This document shows, piece by piece, positions 1-9,669 of a stretch of DNA of 42,877 nucleotides. Position 1 is the first letter of the stretch, and each line of letters begins with the position of its first letter. A program made the translations under genes and the position numbers. The notes under the pieces were generated by a model. That model worked only from the letters and a program-made list of their open reading frames with translations. It was not told where the DNA came from and did no database searches. The stretch is from Geobacteraceae bacterium (GTDB taxonomy: Bacteria; Desulfobacterota; Desulfuromonadia; Geobacterales; Pseudopelobacteraceae): positions 1-42,877 of the forward strand of contig JAAXTM010000013.1 of NCBI GenBank assembly GCA_013336525.1, given 5' to 3'.

Positions 1-1798
1 GGCGCTCCCCCGCCATTTCGGAAGCGTCGATATATGAGTAGGCAAGTAGCAGGCGCCATGGCTCGGCAACCTGCCAGTCGGCAGCCAGTTCACCTCCCCA
101 TGTTTCGCCTTTATCCGCATTGTTAAGAGTATTGATCAAAAGATAATACGATGGCGGCACACCTGGACCAGGCTGAGGTAGCAGCGGTGTAGTTACTCCG
201 ATCAGCCGATGGTAGTTATTGTAAAAACCGGCCAGGTCAACCGTGAAACGGTCGCTTGCTTTGATGCGAAGTCCGGCCTCATAAGCCATCAGAACTTCGG
301 ACCGCAGATTTCCCGGTCCCTGTACCGCGATCACCAGTGGTACAAAGGTTGGAAGTGGTGGGCATAACGGCCCAAGCGAACACACAGGGTTTGGAATAGG
401 GATGGCACCTTGTTTCAAAAGATTGTCTGATTCACCGCGGGAAGGAGTATGCACAGCCCGGGAAACGGCACTCCAGAGCGACAACCGCTCGTTGGGGGTC
501 CAGATCAGACGGCCGCTCGGCTGTACCTCGAAACCGGTATAGACATTATGTTCGAACTTGGATCCGAGTATCAGGTGCAGTTTGTCCTGAACTAAGGTGA
601 TGTCGTCCTGGACAAATGTACTGTAAAGTTTTTCATTTCGATAACTGGGATTGAAGCTGAGGTTATCAGATCCGACCAGCTGTTCGTCGATAAAACGGAA
701 GCCGCCTCCCAAGACGATCTCGTGCATACCGCCCCACTGAAAGCGGTGCAGCAGGTCCAGATCTACGGTGTCGTTGACGATATTCATAAGCTGCGGAATA
801 TCCCGTTTGTTTCTGTCGTAGTAGAGCTGCGCGGAGATTTCACCATCATCGACCAAAGAACGGGTCCAGCGTGAAAGGATGTTGCCGCCACTGACCGTGG
901 TATTTGCATTGCGAACGGCTGAATAGCTTGGAGGAGCAGCAAGGTCGTGGAAGGTAATTGTTTCCCCTTCGGTGCCGTTGTAGAAATCTCCCTGCAGTGT
1001 AAACGAATTCTGACCGTTTTTCCCGTCCATCCGGAAGCCGCCTCGCCCCATGTCCCAGCCATCATCGGCAGACCGTCCATCCTCCGCCTTCAGCTCATTC
1101 CGGTTGAAGTATTTCCCATAGGCACGCAATGCACCCCAATCCCCTAATTCGGCACCATAACGGACAGCGCCGAAACCGCGCTCATAGTTGCCCGTCCCGG
1201 CGACCAACAAGCCGCCAGTAGTGTCTTCCGCTTTCTTGGTGATGATGTTGATGACACCGTTAACTGCATTGGCACCCCAAATAGTGGCACCGGGGCCGCG
1301 GATCACCTCGATCTGCTCGACATCTTCAAGCAGAGTGTCCTGTGCATCCCAGAAGACACCTGAGAACAGCGGTGAATAAACACTGCGCCCATCAATCAGA
1401 ACCAGCAGTTTTCTGGCGAAACGGCCATTGAATCCTCGAGCGGTTACCGCCCACTTGCTTGAGTCAATCCTGGCAACGGTAACACCCGGCACCATCCGGA
1501 GAACATCAGGAATGTTGGTAACCCCAGAGCGTCGAATATCATCATTGGTGATGACAAAGACTGCCGCTGCGGTATCCCCCAGAGACTGGGATTTCCTGGC
1601 GGCCGACGTGACCTCCAGAGTCATCAGGTCTTCCAGCGAGAGTTGTAACAGGTCACTGCCACTCGGAAGCGATTCGGCCTGAGCCGGAATCCCGCCAAAA
1701 AGTATTAAAAAGGCGGCAGCATGGGTAAGGAACAGTCGAAGTCTGAAGCAGCCAGACGCTTGGCAATGCAATGCCTTTTTAAAAAAATCTCTTTTCAT
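1..1798 (-). CDS. TonB-dependent outer-membrane receptor (partial, C-terminus beyond the window)
   Basis: An open frame runs from an ATG at 1798 through position 1, giving about 599 residues without a stop. The ATG is preceded by a GGAGGG ribosome site 8 bases upstream. The N-terminus is a signal peptide ending near PAQA. A plug domain follows, with the motifs ITNDDIRRSG, LRMVPGV, ARGFNGRFARKLLVLIDGR, VEQIEVIRGPG and GANAVNGVINIITKK typical of TonB-dependent receptors. After it come alternating beta-strand-like segments of the barrel. The N-terminal segment before the plug (QLSLEDLMTLEVTSAARK) is the type seen in receptors encoded beside YfiR-like proteins and sensor kinases. It lies 36 bp downstream of the YfiR-like gene in the same direction, so it is probably the last gene of that operon. 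The ligand is unknown; no siderophore or cobalamin genes are adjacent. Confidence 0.9.
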   Translation of the reverse strand, partial: MKRDFFKKALHCQASGCFRLRLFLTHAAAFLILFGGIPAQAESLPSGSDLLQLSLEDLMTLEVTSAARKSQSLGDTAAAVFVITNDDIRRSGVTNIPDVLRMVPGVTVARIDSSKWAVTARGFNGRFARKLLVLIDGRSVYSPLFSGVFWDAQDTLLEDVEQIEVIRGPGATIWGANAVNGVINIITKKAEDTTGGLLVAGTGNYERGFGAVRYGAELGDWGALRAYGKYFNRNELKAEDGRSADDGWDMGRGGFRMDGKNGQNSFTLQGDFYNGTEGETITFHDLAAPPSYSAVRNANTTVSGGNILSRWTRSLVDDGEISAQLYYDRNKRDIPQLMNIVNDTVDLDLLHRFQWGGMHEIVLGGGFRFIDEQLVGSDNLSFNPSYRNEKLYSTFVQDDITLVQDKLHLILGSKFEHNVYTGFEVQPSGRLIWTPNERLSLWSAVSRAVHTPSRGESDNLLKQGAIPIPNPVCSLGPLCPPLPTFVPLVIAVQGPGNLRSEVLMAYEAGLRIKASDRFTVDLAGFYNNYHRLIGVTTPLLPQPGPGVPPSYYLLINTLNNADKGETWGGELAADWQVAEPWRLLLAYSYIDASEMAGER

Positions 1799-1834
1799 GA
1801 AGCATCCCTCCATAACAAAACAAAGTCGCTAAAA

Positions 1835-2386
1835 TCACTGAGGTGTATTACCAACAATTGTCCTTGCCAGCTTCAGAAGCTGCGAACTGAGCGTAAGTCG
1901 CGACTTACGTACCGGCACTATATTTATATCAAAACCAAGCCGGTTTTGCACCGGCACCAATCCGATCATCCCTCCAGCCTCGCAGAAACCGGTTATGTCA
2001 CTGACGGTCAGGATGCTCTGATTGCCCAGCTCCCTCATTATCCTTGGAAGTTGACGCCGCTCAGTTCCAGAGATATAAAGGAGGCGAGCTCCTTTTGCCT
2101 CACCGACTTCATCAATATGTCTGACACTGACCTTTACACCATGAACCGTTTGCGACTGAAGAGTTTTGACAAAGGCTGATGAAGGCGCTTTTCCAAGGAT
2201 TGCAATCGTAAAAGTGCTGTTGTCATCGGCGATGCCAATCGGCCACTCGGCCAGTTTTGCAAAATTCAGCACAAAAACGGCCTTGATCTGGTTTTCGTCC
2301 AACTGGGCACTGTAGGCAATAGACGCCATATCCAGACCTAATGAGAGCAGCAGCAGGACAACTATATTATAAAGTTTTACCTTCAT
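1835..2386 (-). CDS. YfiR-like (DUF4154) periplasmic protein
   Basis: This 183-residue protein has a signal peptide (hydrophobic core at about residues 7-20, cleavage near IAYSAQ). The mature part opens with the family-typical pattern ENQIKAVFVLNFAKLAEWP. It contains FTIAILGKAPS, LYISGTERR and SILTVSDITGFCEAGGMIGLV, and ends in LARTIVG, all consistent with the DUF4154/YfiR family. YfiR proteins act in the periplasm and restrain a membrane signalling partner. In many Geobacter-like genomes relatives are encoded between a sensor kinase and a TonB receptor, as here (kinase 115 bp upstream, receptor 36 bp downstream). I infer that it links the outer-membrane receptor to the periplasmic domain of the kinase. 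The family call is fairly sure; the role is inferred. Confidence 0.85.
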   Translation of the reverse strand: MKVKLYNIVVLLLLSLGLDMASIAYSAQLDENQIKAVFVLNFAKLAEWPIGIADDNSTFTIAILGKAPSSAFVKTLQSQTVHGVKVSVRHIDEVGEAKGARLLYISGTERRQLPRIMRELGNQSILTVSDITGFCEAGGMIGLVPVQNRLGFDINIVPVRKSRLTLSSQLLKLARTIVGNTPQ

Positions 2387-2501
2387 TGATCAGCCTTCAA
2401 TTCATTCATGCCTTGAACTTTGCCGCAAAAGCGAATAATTCCATCTACATGAGGAGAAACCGGGATATGTACATGCGGCAGAATACCGGAAGATCCATAC
2501 G

Positions 2502-4967
2502 TCATGGTGATTCACCGTTCAGTAACATGGCAAGGGCCTTAGAAACTTCCCTCAATTCAGTTTCAAGGAGAGTGAGAATTTCAGTGTCCACGAACTTTGA
2601 ATTTTTTCTGCTGACAGCCTCCAACTCCTTGCAATACTCCGTTAATTTGACGGCACCGAGATTTGCGCTGCTGGATTTGAGATAATGAGCTTTCCTGAAA
2701 AGTGCATCCATGTCACCAACGCTGGCTGCAAGAAGGATATCTGCCAGTACACAGGGCGTTTCCTCGATGAACTTTGTGACTATCTTGTGAAGTAAACGTT
2801 TATCCCCTTGCGGGTCAAGCATGCGGATACTGTCGATACTGCGGAGATCAAGGTGCGAAGAGCCTTGAGATTCAGGCTTGACAGCAGGCATTGCCAATGA
2901 AATCGAGTGGGGATTTGGTCCAGACGACAAAGTTCTGTCAATATTTTGTGGCAGCCAGCGGGAGAGAATGGCATCTAGCTGCGGCATCGTAAACGGCTTT
3001 GTCAGATAATCATCCATACCGGCATCAATACACATCTGACGGTCTTCCGCACCGGCGTGGCCGGTCAGGGCGATCACAATCTGTCGGCTACCCGACCCCT
3101 CTACGGCCAGCAGCGCTTTTTCCTGTTCCCGCAGCATCCGTGTAGCCAAATAACCGTCCATAACCGGCATCTGACAATCCATCAGCACCAGTGAAAAATG
3201 GCCATGAGCAAGACATGCGAGGGCTTCACACCCATTGGATGCAACAGTGATATGGTAACCTAGATATTCCAGCATTTCCCGCGCAACATCCTGATTAATC
3301 GGGTTATCCTCCACCAGAAGAATTTCCCAACACCGTTCGCCGGCATTCGCAACTACATCGACATCCGGTTCAGGCGCAGCGACTACTGGCTCTGCCCCAA
3401 TCTCGGAACCAAAACGAGCGGTAAACGAGAAGCAGGAACCTGCACCTGGAGTACTCTCTACAGTTATACCGCCCCCCATCATCTCTGCCAACTGCTTGGC
3501 GATAGTAAGGCCAAGCCCGGTACCACCGTATTTACGGGTCATTGAGCCGTCAGCCTGGGTGAAACCTTCAAAAATCATCGTCAGAAACTCAGGTCTAATT
3601 CCCACCCCGGTGTCCCGTACGGTAAAACATAGCTCCAGATCACCACATCCCCTATCCCCAATGCTCACCCCTATTCTAACCTCCCCCAGTTCGGTGAACT
3701 TGACCGCGTTGCTGACTAGATTCAACAGCACTTGCCGTAACCGCAGTGGATCACCACAGACCACATGAGGAACATCAGTATCTATAAACAGGCGGAGATC
3801 TACACCTTTCTGGGCAGCCGAGACCCTAAACAGCTCCGTTACCCCGTTAACCATCTCATGCAGATCGAAGGGGAGCATCTCCAGCTCAATCTTGCCGGCT
3901 TCAATCTTGGAAAAATCGAGTATATCGTTGATGACACCCAGAAGCGACGTTCCGGATTGATAGATTATCTGGGCAAACTTGCGTTGTTTTTCAGCCAGTT
4001 CCGTTCCAAGAAGCAGTTCCGTCATACCGAGCACACCATTCATTGGCGTACGAATTTCATGGCTCATATTGGCAAGAAATTCTGATTTGGAACGACTGGC
4101 GGCCTCGGCAGCATCCCGTGCCAATTCAAGATCGGCAACAATCTGCCGAAGCTCTTCAGTTCGCACATCAACCGTGCTCTCGAGCGTGCCACGCTGCAGT
4201 TCCAGCTCAATATCCCGCTGTTCTATCTGGCCCAGCATTTCATTGAATCCGTCAATCAACTGGCCCGTTTCATCGCTGTTTTCATTAGCGACACGCAGCT
4301 TGTAGTCCTTGGTGCTGGAAATTTTTCGCATCGTCCGGGCCAGAGAATCGATAGGACTTGTAATCAGATGTTGCAGCCTGGAAGCCAGGATATATGCTAA
4401 AAACAGCGCACAGAACAGGATTACGGCTGAAAAGGAGACTACACTGGCAAACATTTCACGGAGCGGTGCCGTCGATGCGTGCAGCAAAACAAAGCCGATC
4501 TTCCTGCCATCCGAGATAATCGGGCGAACAATATCGAAGCTGGAGGTAATATTCCAAAAACTGCTGTCACCCTGATTTTCAAGCAGGGCCAGCCGCTGCT
4601 GAGCAGTTCCGCTACTGCTAATCTTCTTAACAAGAGGGCTAACTTCATCTACATCAGGACTATGGTAGAAGGCAAAGAGATCCCCCTCATTATTCAATAT
4701 ATATCCGTTGAGTATGTCATGATTGGTACTGAGCGCCGAGAGAGAGGCACCAGCCGCTTTAGGATCACTGAAAATGAGCGGAGCAGAAGAAGAAAAAGCC
4801 ACCATATCACCAACAATGGCAAGATTATTCTGGAGATTATCGCGATAATGCAGCAGTTGGTTTAAAATGAGAACAAGCGAGACCAGCGACACCACCAGGC
4901 AGCTTGTACCAAGGGTAATCAGCGTAATCTTGCGCTTGATTGATGACCGTCTGATATAGTTTTTCAC
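2502..4967 (-). CDS. Hybrid sensor histidine kinase (sensor-HAMP-HisKA-HATPase-REC-HPt)
   Basis: This 821-residue inner-membrane kinase has TM1 at about 15-38, a periplasmic sensor of about 135 residues, TM2 at about 176-196, then HAMP (about 197-250) and a coiled coil (250-295). The HisKA box is [15 protein letters not shown] with His303. The HATPase shows an N-box ([14 protein letters not shown], about 411), DTGVGI (about 452) and [10 protein letters not shown] (about 481). A receiver domain follows with EDN at 553-555 and phosphoacceptor Asp597. The C-terminal HPt has [14 protein letters not shown] with His761. It can therefore run an internal His-Asp-His relay. Its start is GTG: the ATG two bases upstream is out of frame, and AAGGG sits 7 bases before the GTG. 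It is first in the minus-strand cassette with the YfiR-like and TonB genes, and divergent from the REC-PAS-GGDEF-EAL gene, a plausible output partner. Confidence 0.93.
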   Translation of the reverse strand: MKNYIRRSSIKRKITLITLGTSCLVVSLVSLVLILNQLLHYRDNLQNNLAIVGDMVAFSSSAPLIFSDPKAAGASLSALSTNHDILNGYILNNEGDLFAFYHSPDVDEVSPLVKKISSSGTAQQRLALLENQGDSSFWNITSSFDIVRPIISDGRKIGFVLLHASTAPLREMFASVVSFSAVILFCALFLAYILASRLQHLITSPIDSLARTMRKISSTKDYKLRVANENSDETGQLIDGFNEMLGQIEQRDIELELQRGTLESTVDVRTEELRQIVADLELARDAAEAASRSKSEFLANMSHEIRTPMNGVLGMTELLLGTELAEKQRKFAQIIYQSGTSLLGVINDILDFSKIEAGKIELEMLPFDLHEMVNGVTELFRVSAAQKGVDLRLFIDTDVPHVVCGDPLRLRQVLLNLVSNAVKFTELGEVRIGVSIGDRGCGDLELCFTVRDTGVGIRPEFLTMIFEGFTQADGSMTRKYGGTGLGLTIAKQLAEMMGGGITVESTPGAGSCFSFTARFGSEIGAEPVVAAPEPDVDVVANAGERCWEILLVEDNPINQDVAREMLEYLGYHITVASNGCEALACLAHGHFSLVLMDCQMPVMDGYLATRMLREQEKALLAVEGSGSRQIVIALTGHAGAEDRQMCIDAGMDDYLTKPFTMPQLDAILSRWLPQNIDRTLSSGPNPHSISLAMPAVKPESQGSSHLDLRSIDSIRMLDPQGDKRLLHKIVTKFIEETPCVLADILLAASVGDMDALFRKAHYLKSSSANLGAVKLTEYCKELEAVSRKNSKFVDTEILTLLETELREVSKALAMLLNGESP

Positions 4968-5166
4968 ATGCAGCCCTTAATGTTTTTTTGTGCCGCTCAT
5001 TAATCGTATTATGTCGATATGATGTTCGGTAAAAAACGGCGGAACCACGTGGCAGCCAGGCTGGTAAGCACATAAAAACAATAGAAAATTGATAGCATAT
5101 AAAAATCAGGTAGTGCAAGCTAAAACAACGGTTCGAAGAAGGATTCTAACAACAATTTACAGGTAG

Positions 5167-5195
5167 TTTCATTTCAATTTTTTTTAAGGTATAGT
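5167..5195 (+). promoter_or_regulatory. Putative sigma-70 promoter of the REC-PAS-GGDEF-EAL gene
   Basis: TTTCAT (5167-5172) and TATAGT (5190-5195) are separated by 17 bp. The -10 matches the consensus at five of six positions, while the -35 is weak. The predicted transcript begins near 5202 and leaves a leader of about 57 nt. It lies in the 291 bp divergent region 4968-5258, in which I found no convincing promoter for the kinase on the other strand. Confidence 0.4.
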
Positions 5196-5258
5196 GGACT
5201 CTAACTTTTGAATATACTCGCATAAAAGGGCACTCAACTTATTGGAGCTATCTAGTTT

Positions 5259-7514
5259 ATGAATAGCATGAAATCAGAATTATTGGGCAAGGTCCTGATC
5301 GTTGACGATGATTTCACCGTACGTCTGCTTGCCAGTGAAACTCTGGAAGGGGCAGGCTTCCAGGTTTGTGCCGTAGACAACGGTCCGGACGCAATTGCGC
5401 TTCTTGATACATTTATCCCTGATATTATTCTACTCGATGTTTTGATGCCGGGCATGGATGGGTATCTAACCTGCCAGGAAATCCGTAAGCACCCGCTCGG
5501 AGCCGCCGTTCCCATAGTAATCATGACCGGTCTCGATGATTTTGAATCCATAGAACGCGCATATCACCTCTCTGCAACCGATTTCATCAGCAAGCCGATA
5601 CATTGGCTCGTCCTGCCGCACCGGGTGCACTACATCATTCGCTCAAGCAGGACATACAAGGAACTCAAGCAGAGCGAGGCACGGCTAAGCCATGCGCAGA
5701 TGATCGCCCGTCTCGGCAACTGGGAATGGGACATCGTGAACGACAAGCTCCAATGGAGCAAAGAAATATTCCGCATATTCGCCATCGACCCACTCACTTT
5801 TAGCGGGACATTCCTGGCATTCCTGAATGCCACCCATCCAATAGACAGGGAAATGGTGCAAACAGCTGTAGAAACCGCCATAACCACCAGGCGATCTCTG
5901 AGCATCGACCACCAGATACTCCTGCCAAGCGGCACCGAGCGCTTTGTTTGCACCGAAGCGGAAATACAGTATGACAGCACCGGCCGCCCCTGTCACATGG
6001 CAGGAACAATACAGGATATCACCGAGCGAAAACTGGCTGAGATCAGAATTCGTCATCTGGCGTACCACGACATCCTGACAGGATTGCCCAACCGCGCTCT
6101 GTTCAGTGACCGACTGACCCAGTCCCTGCATCGAGCCGAACGTTCCGTTGAAAGGCTTGCCGTGCTGTTTTTCGACCTGGACGACTTCAAGTTCATCAAC
6201 GACACTCACGGTCACCGCGTTGGTGACCTGTTGCTGATCGAGGTTTCACAACGTCTTAATGAGATAACACGAGCCGGCGACACCCTGGCCCGTCTGGGGG
6301 GTGACGAATTTACGGTCTTTTTGCATGATGTAAAATCTGAAGAAAATGCACTTTTGGTTGCCCACAACCATTTGAACAACCTGCTGGCTGCTTACCAGAT
6401 CGAAGACAAACAGTTGTTCGTCTCAGCAAGTATAGGAATTGCGCTTTTTCCCGAACATGGCAGCAGCGCCGAGGTACTGATAAAAAGTGCCGACGCCGCC
6501 ATGTATCAGGCCAAGCAAAACGGCAAGAACCATGTCGAACTGTTCACCCAAACTATGTACTGCAAGACTTCGGAGCGACTGTCCCTGCAGATGGATCTGC
6601 GCCGGGCACTTGAAAGAAAGGAATTTGTGTTGCACTACCAACCCCGGGTTAATCTGCTCAATGGAACCTGGAGCGGTGTCGAGGCTCTGGTGCGCTGGCA
6701 GCATCCTGATCGCGGTCTTATTTCGCCGCTCGCCTTCATTCCTCTGGCGGAGGAAACCGGACTTATCATGGAACTGGGTGAATGGGTATTGCGGGAAGCC
6801 ACCATGCAGCTGCACCGATGGCACCTTGCGGGGGCTCCTGTGGCGAGGGTTTCGGTAAATGTATCGCCACTGCAGTTTCGCCGCCAGAACCTCATCGACT
6901 TGGTCAAATCAGCTCTCAGCGAAGCCTGTCTCTGCACCCGGTCACTGGAACTTGAAATCACCGAAAGTGCCCTGATGGACGACATGGACCAGTCTATTAT
7001 CACCCTGAAACAACTGCAGCGACTGGGTGTCAGTATCAGTATTGATGACTTCGGCACCGGTTATTCGTCACTCAGCCATCTTCGCAGCCTGCCGGTTGAT
7101 ATTCTCAAGGTGGACCGATCCTTCGTTATGAATGCCCATGAATCAAAAGAGGATGCCCAGATACTGGCGGCAATCATAGCGATGGCCCATAGCTTGAAAC
7201 TTGATATCGTCGCGGAAGGGGTTGAATGTGAAGCGCATGAGGTGCTGCTTACTTCTCAGCGGTGTCGTGAAGCCCAGGGTTTCTACTATGCCCAGCCAAT
7301 GCCGGCCGAAGACCTGACTACCTTGCTGCTTGAACAGGCTCTGCCACTTGAATCGGTGAAGTATGCGGTCCTGGACCCGGATCAGAGCATCTGCTGCCTG
7401 ATCAATGAAAACCCCACAACCTTCGGCGGTGACCCTCTCCAATTGGTCTGTCGCCTTTTCCCGGGGCGCCCCCCTGCCTGCAGAGGAAATCTGACCTGCG
7501 AACCGGTTGCATAA
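5259..7514 (+). CDS. Response regulator with PAS, GGDEF and EAL domains
   Basis: This 751-residue cytoplasmic protein has four domains. The receiver domain spans 10-125 (DDD at 16-18, phosphoacceptor Asp60, Lys112 in FISKP). The PAS fold spans about 145-258, with LGNWEWDIV and ITERK at its end. GGDEF spans about 265-430, with DILTGLPNRALF and an intact GGDEF at 347-351. An RxxD inhibitory site (RAGD) stands at the usual distance before the active loop. EAL spans about 440-690, with EALVRWQHP (475-483), VNVSPLQF, EITESAL, IDDFGTGYS, LKVDRSFV and VAEGVE. Both c-di-GMP synthesis and hydrolysis motifs look intact. About 50 C-terminal residues are without a clear domain. It is divergent from the hybrid kinase at 2502-4967, which could feed phosphate to Asp60 through its HPt (inference). 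The ribosome site (GGAG, 11 bases before the ATG) is rather distant. Confidence 0.94.
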   Translation: MNSMKSELLGKVLIVDDDFTVRLLASETLEGAGFQVCAVDNGPDAIALLDTFIPDIILLDVLMPGMDGYLTCQEIRKHPLGAAVPIVIMTGLDDFESIERAYHLSATDFISKPIHWLVLPHRVHYIIRSSRTYKELKQSEARLSHAQMIARLGNWEWDIVNDKLQWSKEIFRIFAIDPLTFSGTFLAFLNATHPIDREMVQTAVETAITTRRSLSIDHQILLPSGTERFVCTEAEIQYDSTGRPCHMAGTIQDITERKLAEIRIRHLAYHDILTGLPNRALFSDRLTQSLHRAERSVERLAVLFFDLDDFKFINDTHGHRVGDLLLIEVSQRLNEITRAGDTLARLGGDEFTVFLHDVKSEENALLVAHNHLNNLLAAYQIEDKQLFVSASIGIALFPEHGSSAEVLIKSADAAMYQAKQNGKNHVELFTQTMYCKTSERLSLQMDLRRALERKEFVLHYQPRVNLLNGTWSGVEALVRWQHPDRGLISPLAFIPLAEETGLIMELGEWVLREATMQLHRWHLAGAPVARVSVNVSPLQFRRQNLIDLVKSALSEACLCTRSLELEITESALMDDMDQSIITLKQLQRLGVSISIDDFGTGYSSLSHLRSLPVDILKVDRSFVMNAHESKEDAQILAAIIAMAHSLKLDIVAEGVECEAHEVLLTSQRCREAQGFYYAQPMPAEDLTTLLLEQALPLESVKYAVLDPDQSICCLINENPTTFGGDPLQLVCRLFPGRPPACRGNLTCEPVA

Positions 7515-7530
7515 ACAACGTACACCTGAA

Positions 7531-7573
7531 AAAGAGAGCCCCCTGCTGATTTAATCGGCAGGGGGCTCTCTTT
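7531..7573. terminator. Bidirectional intrinsic terminator
   Basis: Perfect 16-bp inverted arms (7531-7546 and 7558-7573) enclose an 11-nt loop. The G/C-rich core AGCCCCCTGC is bounded by A-rich and T-rich ends. It lies between the convergent REC-PAS-GGDEF-EAL gene (stop 7514) and nifS (stop 7601), so it can end transcripts from both sides. Confidence 0.88.
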
Positions 7574-7600
7574 ACGGCACTATTTTCCCCAAGAGGATTA

Positions 7601-8776
7601 TCAGACCTGACCTTCCAGAAACTCCCTTCCAAATGGCGACATCTGCCTCAAACGGGCAATAATCGGTGGCAACTCACGGATGACCGTATCTATCTCGGCA
7701 TCAGTAGTGTAGCGCGACAGGGAAAAGCGGATTGACCCGTGGGCACAGGTAAAAGGGACACCCATTGCCCGCAAAACGTGGGACGGCTCCAGCGAACCGG
7801 AGGTACAGGCACTTCCTGAAGAAGCGCAAATACCAAATTCCGACAGCAGCAGTAATATTGCCTCCCCCTCGACAAACTCAAAAGCTATAGAGGTAGTATT
7901 AGGCAGTCTTTCTGCACCTCCGCCATTGATGCGGGCATGAGGAATAGCTGCCATCAGGGCGTCCTGCAGACGGTCGCGCATAGCTTTGACAGTCGTGTTT
8001 TCGGCTTCCATATGTTGTCCGGCCAGCTGACATGCTTTCCCCAGAGCAATGATGGCTGCAGCGTTTTCTGTACCGGCCCGGCGACTCTTTTCCTGATGGC
8101 CACCCACCATAAAGGGGCGGAACGGCGTGCCGCGCCTCAGATAGAGCACGCCAATTCCCTTGGGAGCATGCAGTTTATGTCCGGAAAGGGAAAGCATATC
8201 GATACTCGAAGCAGCCATATTGATAGGAATTTTACCGATTGCCTGGACAGCGTCACTATGGAAAAGGGCACCCTTTGACTTTGCAATGGCGGCCGCTTCT
8301 TCAACAGGAAAGATAACTCCGGTCTCATTGTTGGCCCACATTAGCGAGACAATGGCCGTATCATTATCCACGGCGGCCTTCAACTCTTCAAGATCCAGAC
8401 GTCCGGCACCATCAACACCTATCTCGGTAACCCGGTAGCCTTTCTGGCGAAGATTGCGGCACTGGGTCAGGACGGCAGGGTGTTCGACACGGCTGGTGAT
8501 TATGTGCTTACGGTCAGGAAAAACTTCAAGTGCCGAACGAATAGCAGCGTTGTCACTTTCTGTGCCGCAGGCGGTAAAAATGATTTCATCCGGTGATGCA
8601 CCGAGCAGATCCGCTACGCGAACTCTGGCCTCAGTTACCTTGCTCTGCACCTGGCCACCGAAAAAATGCATTGAGCTCGGGTTGCCATACAGTTCGCAAA
8701 AATAGGGGCGCATCTCCTCAAAAACCGCTTCATCAACCTTCGTGGTTGCATTGTTGTCGAGATAGATCTCTTTCAT
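7601..8776 (-). CDS. nifS: Cysteine desulfurase NifS
   Basis: This 391-residue PLP enzyme converts cysteine to alanine and passes persulfide sulfur to the NifU scaffold. Visible family motifs are YLDNNATTKVD at the N-terminus, FTACGTESDN, SRVEHPAV, SLMWANNETG and FHSDAVQA. The PLP lysine is Lys201 in SGHKLHAPKG. The catalytic loop is CASSGSACTSG, with the transfer cysteine Cys324. Length and the short catalytic loop fit the NifS/IscS class I group. Its ATG overlaps the nifU stop (ATGA), with GGAGGT 6 bases before, so the two are translationally coupled. No nitrogenase structural genes are visible, so a general Fe-S role is at least as likely as a nitrogenase-specific one. Confidence 0.95.
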   Translation of the reverse strand: MKEIYLDNNATTKVDEAVFEEMRPYFCELYGNPSSMHFFGGQVQSKVTEARVRVADLLGASPDEIIFTACGTESDNAAIRSALEVFPDRKHIITSRVEHPAVLTQCRNLRQKGYRVTEIGVDGAGRLDLEELKAAVDNDTAIVSLMWANNETGVIFPVEEAAAIAKSKGALFHSDAVQAIGKIPINMAASSIDMLSLSGHKLHAPKGIGVLYLRRGTPFRPFMVGGHQEKSRRAGTENAAAIIALGKACQLAGQHMEAENTTVKAMRDRLQDALMAAIPHARINGGGAERLPNTTSIAFEFVEGEAILLLLSEFGICASSGSACTSGSLEPSHVLRAMGVPFTCAHGSIRFSLSRYTTDAEIDTVIRELPPIIARLRQMSPFGREFLEGQV

Positions 8777-9645
8777 TGAGAAACCTCCTCTACCACGATA
8801 TCCTCGGCAACCAGATCGCGCAACTTGGCTTCAACCATACGAGCGGTGTTGCCGGACGAAGCACAACCGGCGCAGGCTTTACGGAAGGCTATCTTGACTT
8901 TTGAACCGTCGATATCGATCAGCTCCAAGTCGCCACCATCAGCCCAGAGCATTGGACGGATATCGCGTTCAAGAACTTCCTGAATCAGCTGCATCTTCTT
9001 CATATTGGACAGCTTTTCAGGACGTACACGCGTCTGAGCTGTAGCTTCTCCGAGTACCTGGGCGATTAACTCCTTGATTTTGGGAATACAGCCGCCACAG
9101 GCACCGCCCGCTTTGGTAAAGTTTGTCACCTGTTCGGCGGTTGTCAACCCGTTGGTTTCGATTACTTTTTTAAGAAATGCGTCGGTGATGCCAAAACATT
9201 TGCAGACTATCTCCCCTTCGTAGTCAGGGTACGCCGGACCATGATCATGCTCACTATCGTGCTGTGGCATCTCAATCCCTCGATATTTAAATATTGCCAC
9301 TTCCAACGCTTCCTGCCCCATGACTGAACAGTGCATCTTCTCTTCCGGCAGACCGCCCAGAAAATCGGCAATATCCTGATTGCTGACAGCAAGTGCCTCA
9401 TCAAGGGTTTTCCCTTTTACCATCTCGGTCAGCGCTGATGATGAAGCAATAGCACTGGCGCAACCAAATGTTTGAAACTTGGCATCAACAATCTTGTCTT
9501 TATTTTCGTCCAGCTTGAGATAGAGCTTAAGAGCATCGCCGCATGCCAGACTGCCTACTTCTCCAACCGCGTCGGCATCAGGAATATCCCCTACATTACG
9601 AGGGTTCAGAAAATGGTCCTTAACTATTGGTGTGTAATCCCACAT
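8773..9645 (-). CDS. nifU: Fe-S cluster scaffold NifU, full three-domain form
   Basis: This 290-residue protein has three modules. The N-terminal IscU-type scaffold (about 1-125) carries Cys35, Cys62 and Cys106. The central BFD-like [2Fe-2S] domain (about 145-192) carries Cys148, Cys150, Cys183 and Cys186 (VCKCFG, GACGGC). The C-terminal Nfu domain (about 218-290) carries the CAGC motif at Cys258 and Cys261. A histidine-rich linker (QHDSEHDHG) lies between the first two. All cluster-binding residues are present. It assembles and hands on Fe-S clusters using sulfur from NifS, encoded directly downstream with a 4-bp overlap. AAGGAGA lies 6 bases before the ATG. It is 24 bp downstream of the phosphohexomutase gene and probably co-transcribed with it. 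Confidence 0.95.
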   Translation of the reverse strand: MWDYTPIVKDHFLNPRNVGDIPDADAVGEVGSLACGDALKLYLKLDENKDKIVDAKFQTFGCASAIASSSALTEMVKGKTLDEALAVSNQDIADFLGGLPEEKMHCSVMGQEALEVAIFKYRGIEMPQHDSEHDHGPAYPDYEGEIVCKCFGITDAFLKKVIETNGLTTAEQVTNFTKAGGACGGCIPKIKELIAQVLGEATAQTRVRPEKLSNMKKMQLIQEVLERDIRPMLWADGGDLELIDIDGSKVKIAFRKACAGCASSGNTARMVEAKLRDLVAEDIVVEEVSQ

Positions 9646-9669
9646 GACAAATCTCCTTCGTAGATATAA

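Noticed and set aside
1721..2179. A 152-codon plus-strand frame spanning the YfiR-like gene and the TonB receptor start
   Set aside because: It crosses two well-supported minus-strand genes and shows no recognisable domain.
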